This document shows, one piece after another, positions 60,253 to 64,000 of a DNA stretch of 64,000 nucleotides (the stretch's first letter is position 1; each line of letters opens with the position of its first letter). The position numbers were made by a program, and so were the translations under genes. The notes under the pieces are model-generated. The model searched no databases. It saw nothing but the letters and a program-made list of their open reading frames with translations, and was not told the origin of the DNA. The stretch comes from Monarcha castaneiventris obscurior (Eukaryota; Chordata; Aves; Passeriformes; Monarchidae), in the NCBI GenBank assembly GCA_026261815.1, contig JAMPIT010000712.1, positions 124,001 to 188,000 on the forward strand, in the 5' to 3' direction.

Positions 60253-61644
60253 GAATATCCAGCCTGTGCCACCTGCATGGAGGCAAAGGCTGGGGTTCAG
60301 AGCAGGCAGGAGGAAAGAGGAGGAGTTTCTTCCCCATCTCCAGCTCAGTGGGACTCCCCAAAAACCACTTGTGGCAGCATGGGAGGTGTCAGTGGTGGCT
60401 GTGGAATCCTGCAGCAGCTGGAGGGATCAGAAACCCTCTGAGATGGCATCAAGCTTGATACAGAAACAGATGTTTTTGAACAAACTGGGCACCTCCCTGG
60501 CTTGGAACCTGTTTGAGGATTGCTCACCTTCCACGCCTCTCCTGGGATTAAATGGATGCTGCAGCCACCACCAAGCACAAGAGCCAAAACATTGCCAAGG
60601 TCTCCCAACATTAGATTGAAACAGCTTTGGAAAGCGGAATGATTTTCATTTTGGCTTCCCGCTCCATCCCTCCCCCAGTGAATTGAATTCCAGGAGTGTG
60701 GCATCACCTGAGGTTGCCCCTAAGTTTTCTCTTCTCCACTCGGTCTCTGGCTAAATTACCCCCAAAACCAATTAAAGCCCAGAATGATATTGCAGCAAGC
60801 AGAACTGCTGCTAATCTTCCGGAAGATTGGAACTTCTGGAAGTGATTGAAATGCTTGGAAATTACATTACTGGGACGAGGTCAGCCTTGGAGTTGTAAGT
60901 AGCATTTTTCTTTTTTAATATGTGGCTGCTTCAATGCTTATAATCCCACAGGTCAGGAAAAGCCAGGACCTGGGTTAAGCAGAAAGGAAAACTCCTGCAT
61001 GTCCTTGGGTTTTTCTACGGGGTTGTGAAAGCTGAGGAGAAAAGGATGAAACGTTTGGCACCGTGCAGCAACCCTGCGAGGGGAAATGGGTTTGCAGGGA
61101 GAGGAAGGATGGGGCTGGATAATGGGCATGTTCCAGGCATGTGGGCAATAAATTACCTCGATTGTCTTCCCCGTGCTGGGCATGGGCTGAGTGCATTCCC
61201 TGGTCACCGCCTGTATCGCATTAACCTGCTGCACGCAGGACGTGTCTGTTTATCCTGCCAATTACTGCCAATCTAATCAGCTTGAGCCGGGTAAAAATAG
61301 AGCCAGTTTCCGTGTGGAAATCAGGAGGCACAAAAACAGCAGCAAAGAAGCTGATCCTGATCAGCCGAGCACATGGGAGGGAAGGTTGGCAGTGCCGGCA
61401 GCAGGAAATGGGTTGGGATGGTTTTTTCCTCCTGGGCAGGTGGAGCTTTTCCCCTCCCAGGGCTGGATTTTCCCCAGCATCCATCAGGCAGCCTGAAGGA
61501 AGGAGCTGGGGAGTGTGGGAATCACAGGCAGGCCGAGAGCTCCTCGGAGTATGGATGTTCTGTGAGCTTCCAGAAGAGAAGGAACAGGGCTGGAATCAGC
61601 GGGAAGGGACACACGAGGGGAGGCTCATGCACGGAACAGAATCT

Positions 61645-61867
61645 GGGAATGGTTTGGGTGGGAAGGGACCCTAAAGCCCATCCCATTCCACCCCCATCCA
61701 TGGGCAGGGACACCTCTCACTATCCCAGGTTGCTCCAAGCCCCGTCCAACCTGGCCATGGACACTGCCAGGTATCCAGGGACAACAACAGCTTCTGTGAT
61801 GTCACCACCCTCCCAGAACTCTTTCCTAACATCTGATCTAAAGCCACTCTCAGCTAAAAGCCATTCC
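61645..61867 (-). mobile_element. CR1 LINE fragment ending at GGAT array
   Basis: GGGAATGGTTTGGGTGGGAA, CACCCCCATCCATGGGCAGG, GGTTGCTCCAAGCCCCGTCC and CTCAGCTAAAAGCCATTCC are CR1 in reverse complement. The element stops exactly where the GGAT array begins, at the point AAAGCCATTCC that continues normally in the copy at 23128-23450. Confidence 0.9.
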
Positions 61868-62301
61868 ATGATGATGGATGGATGGATGGAGGGATGGATG
61901 GAGGGATGGATGGATGGATGAGGGATGGATGGATGGATGATGGATGGATGGATGGGTGGATGGATGGAGGGATGGATGTGGGATGGATGGATGGATGGAG
62001 GGATGGATGAGGGATGGATGGAGGGATGGATGAGGGATGGATGGATGGAGGGATGGATGAGGGATGGATGGAGGGATGGATGAGGGATGGATGGATGGAG
62101 GGATGGATGGAGGGATGGATGGATGGATGGATGGATGGATGATGGATGGATGGATGGATGGATGGATGGATGATGGATGGATGATGGATGGATGGATGGA
62201 GGGATGGATGATGGATGGATGATGGATGGATGATGGATGGATGATGGATGGATGGATGGATGGATGGATGGATGATGGATGGAGGGATGGATGGATGGAT
62301 G
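61868..62301. repeat. GGAT (GATG) tetranucleotide array, ~430 bp
   Basis: Units of GGAT with GGAGGGAT, GATGAT and GAGGGAT variants. The higher-order block GGATGGAGGGATGGATGAG recurs several times around 61990-62110, so part of the array has duplicated in larger steps. Open frames through it (IHPS or MDGW words) are not genes. Confidence 0.96.
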
Positions 62302-63384
62302 ACCAGATTTGAGTCCCTGTGTGCTGTGCTCGGTACAATCAGGCTGCTATCCCGTGGAAGGGCCTGTGAAGGAGGACTCATCCAAGGAGAAAAGGAGCAG
62401 CACAGGGCTCTGCAGGTGCTGGGATCCCATCCTCCTTCCCTCCATCCCTCTCTGATGTTTGCTGAGGGACAGGGGCAGATTTTTCATGATTTTGGAAACT
62501 GAAAAATAAAACCAAGTGAAAACAATGGGATTTTCCCCCCAAAATGCTTCATTTGCCCTTTCACTTTACTGGACCACCCTACAAAAAATGAACTTTGATA
62601 AACCCCAGCTCCATCTCCAGGCACACACAGCCTGCCACAGGGAATGGCCCTTCTTTGCCCTTCTCATCCCAGCTGGCAAATCCCCTTATCTGCAGGGACG
62701 TGGCTTCCCCAGCCTCTCCCATCTCCCTGGATTTTCCACCCTGCTCGCCTGCCTGCAGCTCTGGGATACCCCTCAGCAGGGCAGAAACCCCTCAGTGACC
62801 AATTTCCCACAGCTGAAAGATGCTTTTGAGTAAATCCGGGGTAGCCAGGCTTAACCAAACCGAACAGGGCCTTCATTTCAAGGCTCGGAATTTTCTGTCT
62901 GAGCCCGAGGAGCGGGAAGGCTGCCGATAATTAAGGGACATCTGTCACCCGCGTGTTCCCGCTGGGTTTGTCAGGAAATGCTGACATAATGTGAGGAGAA
63001 GAAACCTGCTTTGGAGCAGGGCTTGCCATGCTGGCTTCCAGCTCCAGCCCTGCCACGGGCAAAGGCTGCTCCTGCCCGATGTTGGGAAGGGCTGGAGGAG
63101 CTGGTATGGGGCTCATCCTGCTCTCCCAGGCAGGGTCACATCCCAAAGCTTTGCCAAACCTGGAGCAAAAGCCATTTCTGCTCCCTCTGTCCCACCTCAG
63201 CCTTGAGATAAGGTTCAAGCTGCATGAGGTTAAAAGATAAACAACTTGGAGGGTGTTTTTTTGCTTTGAGGGCATTTGGGGTATTTCCTGCCAAGAGCTT
63301 GGGGTTTTTTTCTGGCTTAACAGCTACAGGAAGTTGGGGTTTTTTTTTAATTCTGAGGATTTTTATAATCCAGAGAAGTTGAGG

Positions 63385-63542
63385 TTGTGGCTGCACCATC
63401 CTTGGAAGTGTCCAAGGCCAGGTTGGATGGGGCTTGGAGCAACCTGGGACAGTGGAAGATGTCCCTGCCCATGGCAGGGGGGGGAATGAGATGATCCTTA
63501 AGGTCCCTTCCAACCCAAACCATTTCAGGATTGTGTGATCCC
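63385..63542 (+). mobile_element. CR1 LINE fragment
   Basis: CCTTGGAAGTGTCCAAGGCC, GGGGCTTGGAGCAACCTGGG, CCTGCCCATGGCAGGGGGGG and CCCTTCCAACCCAAACCATT are the CR1 3' end, with a final ATTGTGTGATC from the octamer tail. Confidence 0.93.
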
Positions 63543-64000
63543 TAAGAACTCCAGGACTGTGGGAGCTGGGATTTACAAGTATTGGCCAAATTGATTTTTT
63601 TTTTTTATTATTTCCTCAAGCTCCCAGTGGGCTGAATCCTCATTTGTGACATCACCGATAGGGAAACTGAGGCAGGGACCAAGGCCACACTCACTCCTCT
63701 GGTCTAACCCTTTGGAAAAGGGGCTGCTCTGACCCTTGGGATTGGAATCTGCTCTCAGAGGAAGAAATAAACCTCAAGTAAGTATTTTGGCACCTGATGA
63801 GAAAGCAGGGCTCCTGCTCTCTGTTTAATGGAGCTGCTGATGTACGAATTCCTGTGTGAATAATGGATGTTTGGAAATGCTTCGAGCACTGGGAATGGGA
63901 AGGACACTGTTACTTCCCTGGGCTCTGAAAGCCAGTGGCAGAAGTTCCCAGAATTGTTTGGACTGCAGCAATAGGGATTCATAATTCATAACAAAGAAGA

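Larger units (their letters stand above)
56481..64000. other. Upstream flank of JPH3, no gene recognised
   Basis: This 7.5-kb flank contains a CT microsatellite (57182-57206), CR1 fragments (58085-58212, 59935-60252, 61645-61865, 63385-63542), a GGAT array (61868-62301) and an AT-rich stretch around 58840-59020. No exon with a recognisable protein was found on either strand. Confidence 0.7.

Noticed and set aside
61850..62381. 162- and 175-residue - strand frames of HPSIHPS words
   Set aside because: Same explanation: the second GGAT array, with CR1 sequence at one end.
56481..64000. Possible exons of a gene upstream of JPH3 (ZCCHC14 is the expected neighbour)
   Set aside because: No open frame in this flank resembles a known protein, and the neighbour is expected to lie further away.

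Overview
The window is vertebrate nuclear DNA, almost certainly from a bird. It carries at least 18 fragments of CR1 LINE 3' ends, the main avian retroposon. The coding exons match two neighbouring vertebrate genes closely, and the introns and intergenic spacers are short. No prokaryotic gene structure, tRNA, rRNA or CRISPR array was seen. I cannot fix the species; the CR1 sequence and the compact layout would fit a songbird.

Two genes are present, tail to tail, as in human 16q24.2. At the left edge are the last two coding exons of KLHDC4 on the + strand (325-444 and 724-908), with an AATAAA at 1237-1242. The rest of the window is dominated by JPH3 (junctophilin-3) on the - strand. All five coding exons are present (54993-54612, 40565-39788, 21750-21626, 16288-15369, 6197-6117). 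Every junction is a canonical GT-AG and the phases agree. Joined, they give 761 codons plus stop: eight MORN motifs, a helical region, a divergent region and a C-terminal membrane anchor. The 3' UTR runs to about 4115. A CpG island at 55485-56480 lies upstream of the start codon and is the likely promoter.

Layout: 1-1260 KLHDC4 end; 1260-4115 spacer with two minisatellites and a CR1; 4115-6197 JPH3 last exon and 3' UTR; 6198-15368 intron 4; 15369-16288 exon 4; 16289-21625 intron 3 with a 21/30-bp and a 34-bp minisatellite; 21626-21750 exon 3; 21751-39787 intron 2 with a ~900-bp GGAT array; 39788-40565 exon 2; 40566-54611 intron 1; 54612-54993 exon 1; then leader, CpG island and upstream flank to 64000 with CR1 pieces and a second GGAT array.

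JPH3 tethers endoplasmic reticulum to plasma membrane in neurons; KLHDC4 is a kelch protein of poorly known role. They are neighbours, not a pathway. I found no new gene system. The main leads are non-coding: the leader of JPH3 (an overlapping uORF, four long homopolymer tracts, an interrupted CTG tract), the absence of a CTG repeat where the human Huntington disease-like 2 repeat sits, an inverted CR1 hairpin, and GATG arrays lying against CR1 fragments. Most long open frames here are frames through tandem repeats and are not genes.
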